Origin: CAVRJC01 sp963721435
GTDB taxonomy: Bacteria > Actinomycetota > Acidimicrobiia > IMCC26256 > DASPTH01
NCBI GenBank assembly: GCA_963721435.1
Contig: CAVRJC010000004.1
Span: 313,476 to 377,475, forward strand
Direction: 5' to 3'
DNA: 64,000 nt
How positions within the stretch are numbered: position 1 is the stretch's first letter; every line of letters begins with the position of its first letter. Both the position numbers and the translations under genes were made by a program. Below are positions 42,009 through 52,156 of this stretch, piece by piece. Below the pieces are notes generated by a model. It worked only from the letters and a program-made list of their open reading frames with translations, made no database searches and was not told the origin of the DNA.

Positions 42009-42788
42009 CTACTCGGGCCCGATTGGCTCGGGCCCGACCAACGTCACGCGCAGCGCGGTGATCTCTTCCTCCGTGTAGCCGTTTGCGAGCGCCCACGGCG
42101 CGAACCCGCCGTAGGTCGCGTGGAGCCACTCCAGGGTGCTCTCCATGTTCTCGGCCTCGGCGTAGAGCAGGTGCTCGAGGCCGACGGCCGCCGCTGCCGA
42201 CCCGCGGGCGCCGGCGCGCGCCACGATGAGGTCGACGGCGGTGCCGGTGGCCGCGTAGTCGGCGATGATGTCGTGGTCGCTCACGCCGACGAGCCCGAGC
42301 ACGAGCGCGGCGAGCACGCCCGTGCGGTCCTTGCCCGCCGAGCACATGAACACCAGCGGCTCGGTCAGCTCCGCGGTCACGACACGCAGTGCGTCGACGA
42401 GACGCGAGCTGGCGGTCTCGAGAAGGTCACGGTAGATCTTCGCCAGGGTGAGCGACGCGATGTCGTCGGGCAGCATCGACGGTCGCGACGGGTCGAACAG
42501 CGGGATGTGGTGGATGTGCACGCCCGCGGCCGACAGGGTGTCGAGCGGGTAGTCCTGGACCTCGATGTCGTGGCGGAGGTCGATCGCGGTGCGGATGCCG
42601 AGGTTGCCGACGAGATGGTCGATGTCGGCGTCGCCCACGTGTGCGAGCGAGTCGCTCCGGAAGAGCATGCCGGTGCGCACGGGCCCGTCCGGGGTCGCGT
42701 GGCCACCGAGGTCACGGAAGTTCACGTATCCGGTGATGTCGGGTCCGTCCACGTCAGGGCTGCCGTCGGGGCCGGAGTCTGCGCTCAT
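42009..42788 (-). CDS. Tyrosine-protein phosphatase (PTP/DSP-like)
   Basis: The 259-residue protein has the P-loop FMCSAGKDRTGVLAALVLGL, the C-x5-R active site, and a typical N-terminus (YVNFRDLGGHATPDG) with RSDSLAHVGDADID and IRTAIDLRHDIE. The family includes lipid/protein tyrosine phosphatases such as mycobacterial PtpB-like enzymes. ATG 42788 has TAGTCT 6 nt upstream, so it is probably leaderless. It leads the GS-like/SDR operon, where a phosphatase is unexpected. Confidence 0.88.
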   Translation of the reverse strand: MSADSGPDGSPDVDGPDITGYVNFRDLGGHATPDGPVRTGMLFRSDSLAHVGDADIDHLVGNLGIRTAIDLRHDIEVQDYPLDTLSAAGVHIHHIPLFDPSRPSMLPDDIASLTLAKIYRDLLETASSRLVDALRVVTAELTEPLVFMCSAGKDRTGVLAALVLGLVGVSDHDIIADYAATGTAVDLIVARAGARGSAAAAVGLEHLLYAEAENMESTLEWLHATYGGFAPWALANGYTEEEITALRVTLVGPEPIGPE

Positions 42789-42794
42789 TGCCGG

Positions 42795-42800
42795 AGACTA
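42795..42800 (-). promoter_or_regulatory. -10 box TAGTCT for leaderless phosphatase operon mRNA
   Basis: On the minus strand TAGTCT is followed by 6 nt and ATG 42788. Confidence 0.4.
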
Positions 42801-42863
42801 CTCAGCCGCAGGTCGGTACCATCAGCCTCGTTCACGCTCTGCTCGTGCACGCGGGAGGTCGGC

Positions 42864-44276
<1,413 letters not shown>

Positions 44277-44327
44277 GCAGTCGTGTCTCACCGGCTCGCC
44301 GGAGCGGGAAGCCGGGTGACGGCCAAC

Positions 44328-44333
44328 TAGATT
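44328..44333 (+). promoter_or_regulatory. -10 box TAGATT for leaderless DUF3107 mRNA
   Basis: TAGATT is followed by exactly 7 nt and ATG 44341; no ribosome binding site is visible. Confidence 0.5.
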
Positions 44334-44340
44334 CCCAGTC

Positions 44341-44568
44341 ATGGAACTTCGGATTGGGGTCATTCACACCGGCAAGGAGCTCTCGATCGAGCTCGACGGC
44401 ACCGCTGACGACGTCATCAAGGTGTTCGAGGCCGCGCTCAAGGATGCCGCGCCGGTGATCTGGCTCACCGACACCAAGGGCCGACGGATCGGTGTCACCG
44501 CCGACAAGATCGCCTACATCGAGATCGACGAAGACGGCGACAACCGCCGCGTCGGCTTCGGGAGGTAG
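44341..44568 (+). CDS. DUF3107-family protein
   Basis: The 75-residue protein starts MELRIGVIHTGKELSIELDG and has GRRIGVTADKIAYIEIDED before the end, as in actinobacterial DUF3107 proteins (such as mycobacterial TB9.4). The small beta-alpha fold has no known role. The start is leaderless. The next gene, a Get3-like ATPase, begins 60 bp later on the same strand. Confidence 0.88.
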   Translation: MELRIGVIHTGKELSIELDGTADDVIKVFEAALKDAAPVIWLTDTKGRRIGVTADKIAYIEIDEDGDNRRVGFGR

Positions 44569-44628
44569 GAGCGAACGACCGCGAGGCGGCTCATCGAATG
44601 ATCTGCCCCGCCGAGCCGTGAGCGACTC

Positions 44629-45597
44629 ATGAAGGCGGCCTCCGCGCCCGACCTGCTCGACCGCCGCCTCCTGTTCTTCACCGGGAAGGGTGGCGTCGGC
44701 AAGAGCACGGTCACCGCGGCGACCGCGCTGCTCGCAGCCGAGCGGGGCAAGCGGGTCCTCCTCGTCGAGGTCGACGCCAAGGACAACCTGACCGCGCTGT
44801 TCGAGCACGCCCCCGTCGGGTTCGAGCCCAAGCAGATCCATCCCGGCATCCACGCGATGCAGATGAACACCGAGGCGTCGCTGCGCGAGTACCTCAAGGT
44901 GAACGTGAAGGTGCCGGTGATCGGGCGCATCGGGCCCCTCGCCCGGGCCTTCGACTTCGTCGCCAACGCCGCGCCGGGCGTGAAGGAGATCCTCACCGTC
45001 GGCAAGGTCTGCTGGGAGCTCCGCGAGTCGCTCGCGGGCCGCGCCGACTGGGATCTCATCGTGGTCGACGCCGCCGCGACCGGGCACGTGATCGGCCAGC
45101 TCGACGCCCCGCGCGCGATCCAGGAGCTGGTGCACGTCGGGCCGGTGCGCCAGCAGACCGACTGGATGGTCGAGCTGCTGTCCGATCCCGCGCTCACCGC
45201 GCTCAACGTCGTGACCGCGCCGGAGGAGATGCCGGTGAACGAGACCATCGAGCTGGTGGCCAAGGCGCGCGAGCAACTCGACGTGCCGCTGGGCGTGGTG
45301 ATCGTGAACCGGGTGCTCCCGGAGCTGTTCACGCACGCCGACGAAGTGGTGTTCGACGCGCTGCGCTCGGAGGTTGCGACTGCACTGCTCGTCGAACGCG
45401 CCGGGCCGGGCGTTCCCGCGGTGCTCGATGCCGCGCGGCTTGCGGTCTCGCTCCGGCGCACGCGGTCGCCGTATCTCGGCGAGCTGCGCGACACCGTCGA
45501 CCTCCCGCTCCTCCTGCTGCCGTACCTGTTCGTACGCGACCACGGGCTGCGAGTGACGCGCATGGTCGCCGAGGCGCTGGGCCAGGAGCTGTCGTGA
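44629..45597 (+). CDS. Get3/ArsA-like ATPase, first of a pair
   Basis: The 322-residue protein has the P-loop FFTGKGGVGKSTVTAATALLA, switch region DLIVVDAAATGHVIGQL and LLVEVDAKDNLTALFE. It matches the Rv3679-type Get3-like ATPase of mycobacteria. There is no arsenic-binding Cys triad. Known pairs hydrolyse ATP as hetero-complexes and are linked to glycerol use and nitric oxide resistance in mycobacteria. Membrane-protein targeting is the inferred role. It overlaps the second ATPase by 4 bp (GTGA). Confidence 0.88.
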   Translation: MKAASAPDLLDRRLLFFTGKGGVGKSTVTAATALLAAERGKRVLLVEVDAKDNLTALFEHAPVGFEPKQIHPGIHAMQMNTEASLREYLKVNVKVPVIGRIGPLARAFDFVANAAPGVKEILTVGKVCWELRESLAGRADWDLIVVDAAATGHVIGQLDAPRAIQELVHVGPVRQQTDWMVELLSDPALTALNVVTAPEEMPVNETIELVAKAREQLDVPLGVVIVNRVLPELFTHADEVVFDALRSEVATALLVERAGPGVPAVLDAARLAVSLRRTRSPYLGELRDTVDLPLLLLPYLFVRDHGLRVTRMVAEALGQELS

Positions 45598-46874
45598 GCC
45601 CCCCGGCCACGTCGCACTCGCTCGAGTCGCTGCTCGCGACACGCGAAGTCGTCGTGTTCTGCGGCTCCGGCGGCGTCGGGAAGACGTCGGTGGCCGCCGC
45701 CGCCGCGGTCACCGCGGCCGCGCGGCTCGGGGGCAAGGTGCTCGTGCTCACCATCGACCCCGCGCGCCGTCTCGCCGACGCGCTCGGGATCGAGCCCTTC
45801 GGCAACGTCGAACGGCGAGTGTCGCTCGACGCCTGCCGCGAGCTCGGTGTCGAGCCGCGCGGTGAGCTGTACGCCGCGATGCTCGACACCAAGCAGTCGT
45901 GGGACGAGCTCGTGCTGCGCCACGCGCCTGACGAGGCCACCGCGTACCGCATCCTCGACAACCGGCTCTACCACAACGTGACCGCGCGCTTCGTGCAGAG
46001 TCACGACTACATCGCGATGGAGCGTCTCTACGACCTCCACGCCAGCGGTAGCTACGACCTCATCATCATCGACACGCCGCCCACGAGGAACGCGATCGAC
46101 TTCCTCGAGGCGCCCGCGCGCATGGCCGAGTTCTTCGGTGGACGGCTCGTGCGGCTCCTCACCATGCCGTACCGCATCAGCGGTGGGCGCGGTGCCCGGA
46201 TGTTCAACGCGGCCAGCCGCCCCTTCTACCAAGTGGCCGACCGCGTGCTCGGGAGCCAGTTCCTCCAGGACATCGCCGAGTTCTTCCTGAACTTCCAGTC
46301 CATGTACTCGGGCTTCGTCGAGCGGGCGAACGCGGTCGAGCAGCTGCTGCACGACCGGCGCACCACGTTCGCGGTGGTGACCACTCTGGAGGGTGCCCCG
46401 CTGCGAGAGGCCGAGCAGTTCTGCCACGAGCTGAACGCGCGTCACTTCCATCTCGGTGCGCTGGTGCTGAACAAGACGCTGCCCGAGTACCTGCGCTCGG
46501 CCGACGGCGAGCGCGCCGCCGAGACCCTGGAGCGCGACCGTGCCGCGATCGCGCGCGAGCTCGCCGCGCTCGATGATCCCGCGCTCGCCGATGCCGACGA
46601 CGACGCGCGCGTCCTCACCACCGTCGCGGAGTCGTTCCGGAACTACGAAGTCGTCGCGAAACGGGAAGCCGAGCTGCGTGACGAGCTCGCCCGGCTGCCC
46701 GAGGTCGTCGCGACCGTTCCCACCTTCGAGAGCGACGTCACCGACATCGCCGGCCTCGCGCGAATCGGCGAGTACCTCTTCGAAGTCGGCGAAGCCCCCG
46801 CGGAGCCGCCGGTACCCTTGCGCGGTGACTCTGTTCTTCGAGCAGGCGCGCACGAAGACCGCACTCTTCGGTGA
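45594..46874 (+). CDS. Get3/ArsA-like ATPase, second of a pair
   Basis: The 426-residue protein has P-loop VFCGSGGVGKTSVAAAAAV, TIDPARRLADALG, and DLIIIDTPPTRNAIDFLEAP, as in Rv3680. It is longer than its partner, with a helical middle part (SGGRGARMFNAASRPFYQVADRV, EFFLNFQSMYSGFVERANAVEQLL) and a charged C-terminal helical bundle. The pair with the preceding gene is conserved in actinobacteria, often next to a whiB gene. It overlaps the kinase gene by 50 bp. Confidence 0.88.
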   Translation: MSPPATSHSLESLLATREVVVFCGSGGVGKTSVAAAAAVTAAARLGGKVLVLTIDPARRLADALGIEPFGNVERRVSLDACRELGVEPRGELYAAMLDTKQSWDELVLRHAPDEATAYRILDNRLYHNVTARFVQSHDYIAMERLYDLHASGSYDLIIIDTPPTRNAIDFLEAPARMAEFFGGRLVRLLTMPYRISGGRGARMFNAASRPFYQVADRVLGSQFLQDIAEFFLNFQSMYSGFVERANAVEQLLHDRRTTFAVVTTLEGAPLREAEQFCHELNARHFHLGALVLNKTLPEYLRSADGERAAETLERDRAAIARELAALDDPALADADDDARVLTTVAESFRNYEVVAKREAELRDELARLPEVVATVPTFESDVTDIAGLARIGEYLFEVGEAPAEPPVPLRGDSVLRAGAHEDRTLR

Positions 46875-48295
46875 GGCGCTGCACCACCTCCAACGCCTGG
46901 TGGCGTCGTGGCAGCCGCTCGCCGACCTCTGCTTCTCCGACCTGCTCCTGCTCGTGCCCGTCGAGGGGGAGGAGGGCAGCCGTTCGGTGATCCTGGGCCA
47001 GGTGCGGCCCACCACGGGGCAGACGCTCTACCCGATGGACCTCGTCGGCTCGGTCGTCGACGAGGTCGCGCGTCCTCTCGTGACGCGCGCGCTGCGCAAG
47101 GGCGAGATCGTCGAGGGCGATGCCCCCGTGCTCGCATCCACCGAGCGTGTGCGCGTGCAGTGCATCCCTGTGCGGTTCGACGACGAAGTGATCGCGGTCG
47201 TCACCCGCGAGACGCGCCCGACCCTCGGTCGTCAGCTGGGCGAGCTCGAGCACCATTACCTCGCGCTCTTCGATCGGTTCGCGCACATGATCGGTGAGGG
47301 CACGTTCCCCTTCCGCCAGGACGACGACGAGTACGAGGACGCCCCGCGTGTGGGCGACGGCGTGATCTTCCTCGACCACGACATCCGCGTGCGCTTCGCG
47401 AGCCCGAACGCGGTGAGCGCGATGCACCGGATGGGGATCCACTCCTACGCGTCGGGCCTCTACCTGAGCGAGATGGGCTTCGAGCAGGATGCCGTCGACA
47501 TCGCGCTCCATCTCAAGCTCCCGGTCACGGAAGAGATCGAACGCGGCGAGACGTCGGTGTTGCTGCGCGTGATCCCGTTGCTCGAAGGCGAGCGAGACGT
47601 CGGCGCGCTCATGTTGCTGCGCGACGTCAGCGATCTCCGCCGCCGTGACCGCATGCTGTTGTCGAAGGACGCGACGATCCGCGAGATCCACCACCGCGTG
47701 AAGAACAACCTGCAGACGATCGCCGCGCTGCTGCGGTTGCAGGGACGCCGCCTCCAGTCACCGGAGGCCCAGGCCGCGATCGAGGAGTCGGAGCGCCGGA
47801 TCCGTTCGATCGCGATCGTGCACGAGACGCTGTCCCGCGACGCGAGTGACGTCGTACGCTTCGACGAGGTCGTGAAGCCGCTCGTACGCATCGTGGAGGA
47901 GACGGTCACGGGCCCCGACACCGACCTCCGCCTCTCGGTCGAAGGCGACGCCGGGATCCTGCCCGGCGATCTCGCCACGCCGCTGGCCGTCGTCCTCAAC
48001 GAGCTCATGCAGAACGCGGTCGATCACGCGTTCGCGCGGGGGGACGGGACGATGAGCGGGTCGGTCACGGTCGTGCTGGCCCGGGCCGACGGTGAGATTC
48101 GTCGTCGACGTGATCGACGACGGCGTGGGCCTCCCACCCGACTTCTCGATCGAGCGGTCAGGTGGGCTGGGGCTGTCGATCGTGCAGACGCTGGTGACGA
48201 GCGAGCTCGGCGGCTCCATGGAGCTCACCAGCGATCACGGCACGCGCGTGCACCTGCGGATCCCGCTCCGGAAGACCGGCACCGCGAGCCTCTGA
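46825..48295 (+). CDS. pdtaS: PdtaS-like sensor histidine kinase, frameshifted
   Basis: GTG 46825 opens a GAF-like N-terminal domain (LQRLVASWQPLADLCFSDLLLLV) then a PAS domain (FLDHDIRVRFASPNAVSAMHRMGI) and an HWE/HisKA_2 kinase with phosphoacceptor IREIHHRVKNNLQTIAALLRLQ. N-box NELMQNAVDHAF is followed by a frame change near 48098, then DDGVGLPPDF and SGGLGLSIVQTLV. The order matches PdtaS, which signals to the RNA-binding regulator PdtaR. Joined length is about 490. It is cytoplasmic. It ends at palindrome copy 2, facing WhiB. Confidence 0.82.
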
Positions 48296-48297
48296 CG

Positions 48298-48347
48298 GTT
48301 TTGGCGTCGGTAAAGGTCCCCAGAGGGGGGTTTACCGACGCCAAAAC
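48298..48347. repeat. Convergent-junction palindrome, copy 2
   Basis: Arms GTTTTGGCGTCGGTAAA (48298-48314) and TTTACCGACGCCAAAAC (48331-48347) are perfect 17-bp complements around a 16-bp centre. It lies between the convergent kinase and WhiB genes. The arms are identical to those of copy 1 over 16 bp. Confidence 0.9.
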
Positions 48348-48365
48348 ATTGGGGAGTTGGTCAGC

Positions 48366-48659
48366 TCAGCTCGCGACCAGGCGTTGCTTGGCGAGCCAGA
48401 CCTTGCGGAGCTTGCGGCGCTCCTCCTCGGTCGTGCCTCCCCAGATGCCCGCCTCCTGGTTGGTGGCGAGCGCGAACTCGATGCACTCGTCCCGCACGGG
48501 GCAGGCAGCACAGATGCGCCGCGCGGTCTCGATCTGCTCGAGCGCCGGGCCGCTGCTGCCGATGGGGAAGAACACGTCGGGATCGGAATCACGGCATGCC
48601 GAACGCTCGCGCCAGGCGGCGACATCCCAGTCATGAGTGCGGACCCAGGTCAGTGCCAC
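48366..48659 (-). CDS. WhiB-family Fe-S regulator (WhiB1-like)
   Basis: The 97-residue protein has four conserved cysteines: ERSACRDSDPDVFFPIG and ICAACPVRDECIEFALAT, plus the DNA-contact turn GIWGGTTEEERRKLRK. The FFPIGSSGPALEQI stretch is closest to WhiB1. WhiB proteins hold a nitric oxide-sensitive [4Fe-4S] cluster and bind sigma factor A. GGAAAGG precedes GTG 48659. Adjacent to the PdtaS-like gene, as whiB1 and pdtaS are neighbours in mycobacteria. Confidence 0.93.
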   Translation of the reverse strand: MALTWVRTHDWDVAAWRERSACRDSDPDVFFPIGSSGPALEQIETARRICAACPVRDECIEFALATNQEAGIWGGTTEEERRKLRKVWLAKQRLVAS

Positions 48660-48808
48660 TTCGTACCTTTCCTGGTGCCGTGGGAGTCTTTCGTGCGGTT
48701 CACGAGAGGTCCTCGAGGCGCTCCGTAGCAGAGACTATTTTCGCCGCGAGGCCCCGCGCAAGGGCCTGACCAGGATTTTCTCGCGAGTGCATGAGATCGA
48801 CACCCCCG

Positions 48809-48814
48809 TAGGAT
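48809..48814 (+). promoter_or_regulatory. -10 box TAGGAT for leaderless GDPD mRNA
   Basis: TAGGAT is followed by 7 nt and ATG 48822. The 160-bp gap also has to hold the WhiB promoter on the other strand. Confidence 0.5.
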
Positions 48815-48821
48815 CGCTCCG

Positions 48822-49520
48822 ATGACCCTCGTGCTCGCCCATCGCGGCGCCCGGCGGCAGGCGCCGGAGAACACCATTCCGGCGTTCGCGCGGGCGATGG
48901 AGCTCGGCGCCGACGGGGTCGAGCTCGACGTGCACCGCACCCTGGACGGCGCGTTGGTGGTTCGCCATGACGCCGATGGACCCCCCGGCGTGTGGGCCGA
49001 GCTGACCCTCGACGCCATCCGCGCGGCGGAGCCCGAGGTGCCGGTGCTCGCCGAGGTACTCGACGTCTGCGCGGGCAAGCTCGTGAACATCGAGATCAAG
49101 AACTCGCCCCGTGATCTCGACTGGGACCCCACCGCGCGCGTCGCCGATCTCGTGGTCGAGTGCCTCGCGTCGCGCGGGGGCACCGACACGGTGCTGGTGT
49201 CGTCGTTCGATCTCCCGACCGTCGACCGCGTGCGGATGCTCGCCGCTCAGGTGCCGACCGCGCTGCTCACGTTCGCCGGCGATCCCCTCGACGCGCTCCT
49301 GACCGCCGAAACCCACGGTCACTCGGCGCTGCACCCGTTCGTCGGGCAGCTCGCCGGAGGCATCGCGGGGGCGCTCGTCCAGCGCGCGCACGAGCGCGGC
49401 ATCCAGGTGAACGTCTGGACCGTCAACGAGCCCGATGACATCGCGCGCCTGGGCGCCGCCGGGGTCGACGGCATCTGCACCGACGTGCCCGACGTCGCGC
49501 TCAGTGTGTTGGGACGATGA
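48822..49520 (+). CDS. Glycerophosphodiester phosphodiesterase
   Basis: The 232-residue GDPD barrel has LAHRGARRQAPENTIPAFARA, GADGVELDVHRTLDGALVVRHDAD and NIEIKNSP, with VNVWTVNEPDDIARLGAAGVDGICTDVPD at the C-terminus. These hold the catalytic histidines and metal ligands. It splits glycerophosphodiesters into glycerol-3-phosphate and an alcohol. There is no signal peptide, so it is cytoplasmic. Its end overlaps the convergent lipid-kinase gene by 20 bp. Confidence 0.93.
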   Translation: MTLVLAHRGARRQAPENTIPAFARAMELGADGVELDVHRTLDGALVVRHDADGPPGVWAELTLDAIRAAEPEVPVLAEVLDVCAGKLVNIEIKNSPRDLDWDPTARVADLVVECLASRGGTDTVLVSSFDLPTVDRVRMLAAQVPTALLTFAGDPLDALLTAETHGHSALHPFVGQLAGGIAGALVQRAHERGIQVNVWTVNEPDDIARLGAAGVDGICTDVPDVALSVLGR

Positions 49521-50431
49521 TGGTGAGGATGTCGGGCTCGTAGCGCACGTCGAGGTGATCGGTCTCGCCGAGGTACTCGCCGTCGACCTGCCACGGGAAG
49601 GGCCGGTCGGCTTCGAGGCACAGGCTTTCGATGTCGGCGGCCTGCACGATCTCCGGCGCCTCGGCGAGGAATCGCGTCGTGCCGAGCGAGGAGAGCACCG
49701 CGCGCAGGATCACGGTCGGCGCGCAGGGTGAGCATGAGGGTCAGCGCGAGCGGCCGGTCGAGCGCGGCCTGCGGCGCGACGCGAATCGCGCGGCGCGCGA
49801 CGTACGTGTACGGATCCGAATTCGAGACGATGGCGTACGGCCCTTCGCCGAGCAGCGTGGTGCCGCCGTCGTCGTCGAGCACGCTGGCGCGGATGCGGGT
49901 GCGCCGGTCGTAGCGCCGCAACCATGTGTCGACGGCGGCGACCGCGAACGCAGGGTGCGCGAGATACCGCTTCACCTCAGGGCGCTCCTCGACCTCGGAG
50001 ACGACCGCGGCGTCGAAGCCCGCGCCGAGGTGGAACACGAAATACCGACCGTTGGCGTTCCCGAGGCCGATCCGGCGGAACGACCGCGCGGCGAGTGACG
50101 CGAGCAGGGCGTCGGCGGCCTCGGCGGGGTCGTAGGCGACGCCGATCGTGCGCGCGAACACGTTGGTCGACCCGCCGGGAAGCGGCGCGAGCGCGGTGTC
50201 GGTCCCGGCGAGGCCCGCGGCCGCTTCGTTGAGCGTGCCGTCGCCCGCGAGCACCACGACGGCGTCGGCCCCGTCGCGCGGCGGCGCGGCGGCGAGCTCG
50301 GTCGCGTGGCCCCGCTTGTCGGTCTCCATGACCACGAGCTCATGGGCAGCCCCGAGCCGCCGTTCGACCTCGCGGCGCGCGTGCTCGCTGTACGAGGACG
50401 CGGCAGGGTTCACGACCAGGACCAGGCGCAC
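49501..50431 (-). CDS. Diacylglycerol kinase-family lipid kinase (second), frameshifted
   Basis: GTG 50431 opens VRLVLVVNPAASSYSEHARREVERRLG, with the catalytic GDGTLNEAAAGLAG and PGGSTNVFARTIG, and continues as the C-terminal beta domain. After a frame change near 49712 it ends with AADIESLCLEADRPFPWQVDGEYLGETDHLDV. Total about 308 residues. It phosphorylates diacylglycerol or a similar lipid. A TAGGGT box lies 8 nt before the start, back-to-back with the UdgB promoter. Confidence 0.85.
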
Positions 50432-50439
50432 GGCGGCGA

Positions 50440-50458
50440 ACCCTATCGGCCGTACGAT
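50440..50458. promoter_or_regulatory. Back-to-back -10 boxes (TAGGGT minus, TACGAT plus)
   Basis: TAGGGT (50445-50440, minus) is 8 nt before GTG 50431 and TACGAT (50453-50458, plus) is 6 nt before GTG 50465, so both divergent mRNAs appear leaderless and the promoters overlap. Confidence 0.4.
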
Positions 50459-50464
50459 CCGGGC

Positions 50465-51172
50465 GTGGCTCCGGAGAACGTCGCGCGACTCGCCGCGCTC
50501 ACCGACGAGATCGTCGGATGTCGCGCGTGCCCGCGCCTCGTCGAGTGGCGCGAAGCGGTCGCACGGGACAAGCGGGCCGCATTCCGCGACGAGGCGTACT
50601 GGGGGAGGCCGGTGCCCGGCTTCGGTGACCCGCAGGCCTCGGTGCTCGTCGCCGGCCTCGCGCCCGCGGCGCACGGTGGCAACCGCACCGGGAGGGTCTT
50701 CACGGGTGACCGCTCGGGCGACTGGCTGTTCGGGGCGATGTACCGCGCCGGCCTCGCGAACCAGCCGCAGTCGGTCGCGGTCGACGACGGCCTCGAGCTT
50801 CGCGACGCCTACGTGGCGGCCGCGGTCCGGTGCGCGCCACCGGCGAACAAGCCGACGACGGACGAGCGCGACCGCTGCCTCCCGTACCTCACGCGCGAGC
50901 TCGCGCTGTTGGAGCAGGTGAAGGTGATCGTCGTGCTGGGCGCGTTCGCCTACGACGCGGTCGGCCGGGTGCTGACCGCGGCGGGGACACCGCTGCCGAC
51001 ACCGCGCCCGAAGTTCGGGCACGGCGTCGAGGTCCCGACGGCGGGCGTCACCGTGCTCTGCAGCTACCACCCGAGCCAGCAGAACACGTTCACCGGTCGT
51101 CTCACCGAGCCCATGCTCGACGCGATCTTCCTTCGAGCGCGCGAGCTCGCGGGGCTACTCTCCTCCTCATGA
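50465..51172 (+). CDS. Family 5 (UdgB-like) uracil-DNA glycosylase
   Basis: The 235-residue protein has four Fe-S cysteines: GCRACPRLVEW and later RCAPPANKPTTDERDRC. It has the UDG motif LVAGLAPAAHGGNRTGRVFTGD with no catalytic Asp/Asn in the usual family 1 place, as in UdgB, and the final LCSYHPSQQNTFTGRLT. It removes uracil or hypoxanthine from DNA. GTG 50465 is supported by TACGAT. It overlaps the DapA-like gene by 4 bp. Confidence 0.9.
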   Translation: MAPENVARLAALTDEIVGCRACPRLVEWREAVARDKRAAFRDEAYWGRPVPGFGDPQASVLVAGLAPAAHGGNRTGRVFTGDRSGDWLFGAMYRAGLANQPQSVAVDDGLELRDAYVAAAVRCAPPANKPTTDERDRCLPYLTRELALLEQVKVIVVLGAFAYDAVGRVLTAAGTPLPTPRPKFGHGVEVPTAGVTVLCSYHPSQQNTFTGRLTEPMLDAIFLRARELAGLLSSS

Positions 51173-52059
51173 CGCGCCTGCTCCAAGGGGTCTACGTCCC
51201 GCTGATCACGCCGTTCGCGGCCGACGGCGCGGTAGCGCTGGATGCGCTCGAGGCGCTCGGCCACGAGTATCTCGAGGCGGGTGCCGCGGGCCTCGTCGCG
51301 TTGGCCACCACGGGCGAGTCGCCGGCGCTCGACGCCGCCGAGCAGCACGCGGTCGTCGACGTGTGCTCACGGGTCTGCGCGGAGCGCGGCGCGCAGCTGA
51401 TCGTCGGCGGCACCACGAACAGCACCGCCAAGACGGTCGCGATGGTGCAGCAGCTGGCCGGGACCCCCGCACTCACCGCCGTGCTCACCGTCGTGCCGTA
51501 CTACGTGCGTCCGTCGGAGGCCGGCATCGTCGCGCACGTCGAAGCAGTCGCCCAGGCGAGCTCGGTGCCGGTCGTGATCTACAACATCCCGTACCGCACC
51601 GGTCGCAACCTCGGGCCCGCGGGCATGCTGCACCTCGCCAACACCCCGAACGTCGCGGGGGTGAAGCAGTCGGTGGGGTCGCTCGATGCCGACACGCTCG
51701 AGATCCTCGCGGGCGCACCCGCGGACTTCTCGGTCCTCGGTGGCGAAGACCCGTTCCTGTTCCCGACGGTGCTGATGGGCGGCGCGGGAGCGATCAGCGC
51801 GAGCGCGCACGTGTGCACCGAGCGGTTCGTGGCGATGATCGAGTGCGGGCTCGCGGGCAAGGTCGACGACGGCCGCGCGCACGCCGAAGCGCTGCTCCCG
51901 GTCGTGCAGGCCTGCTTCGCCGAGCCGAACCCGTCGGTGTTCAAGGGCGTGCTCCACGCGCAGGGGAAGATCCCCACGCCGAACGTCCGGCTGCCGCTCA
52001 TCGACGCGTCGGACGCCTCGGTCGAGGCTGCGCTCGGCGCCATCGCCGCCGCGAGCTGA
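51169..52059 (+). CDS. DapA/DHDPS-family aldolase
   Basis: The 296-residue TIM barrel has VYVPLITPFAADGAV, ALATTGESPALD, VVIYNIPYRTGRNL (catalytic Tyr) and NVAGVKQSVGSL (Schiff-base Lys). These define the dihydrodipicolinate synthase/N-acetylneuraminate lyase family. It may make dihydrodipicolinate from pyruvate and aspartate semialdehyde in lysine synthesis, but related aldolases share all motifs. Not in a lysine operon here, so the exact substrate is unproven. It is coupled to the UdgB gene. Confidence 0.87.
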   Translation: MTRLLQGVYVPLITPFAADGAVALDALEALGHEYLEAGAAGLVALATTGESPALDAAEQHAVVDVCSRVCAERGAQLIVGGTTNSTAKTVAMVQQLAGTPALTAVLTVVPYYVRPSEAGIVAHVEAVAQASSVPVVIYNIPYRTGRNLGPAGMLHLANTPNVAGVKQSVGSLDADTLEILAGAPADFSVLGGEDPFLFPTVLMGGAGAISASAHVCTERFVAMIECGLAGKVDDGRAHAEALLPVVQACFAEPNPSVFKGVLHAQGKIPTPNVRLPLIDASDASVEAALGAIAAAS

Positions 52060-52087
52060 GCCTCCGGACGGGCGCCCCGCCCGAGGC
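52060..52087 (+). terminator. Weak terminator-like hairpin after the DapA-like gene
   Basis: GCCTC 52060-52064 and GAGGC 52083-52087 enclose CGGGC/GCCCG halves, forming an imperfect GC-rich stem that starts at the stop codon region. A TGGGTTTCGG tail follows with only a short T run. Confidence 0.3.
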
Positions 52088-52156
52088 TGGGTTTCGGAAC
52101 GGTCGCGTGCTAGAAATCGGGTGCGCCGCACCCGGCGGTGAGCCACCGGAGCCCCC

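Noticed and set aside
44288..44323. Terminator after the aldehyde dehydrogenase
   Set aside because: A CACCGGCT/AGCCGGGTG pairing exists but is bulged and has no T tract; too weak to annotate.
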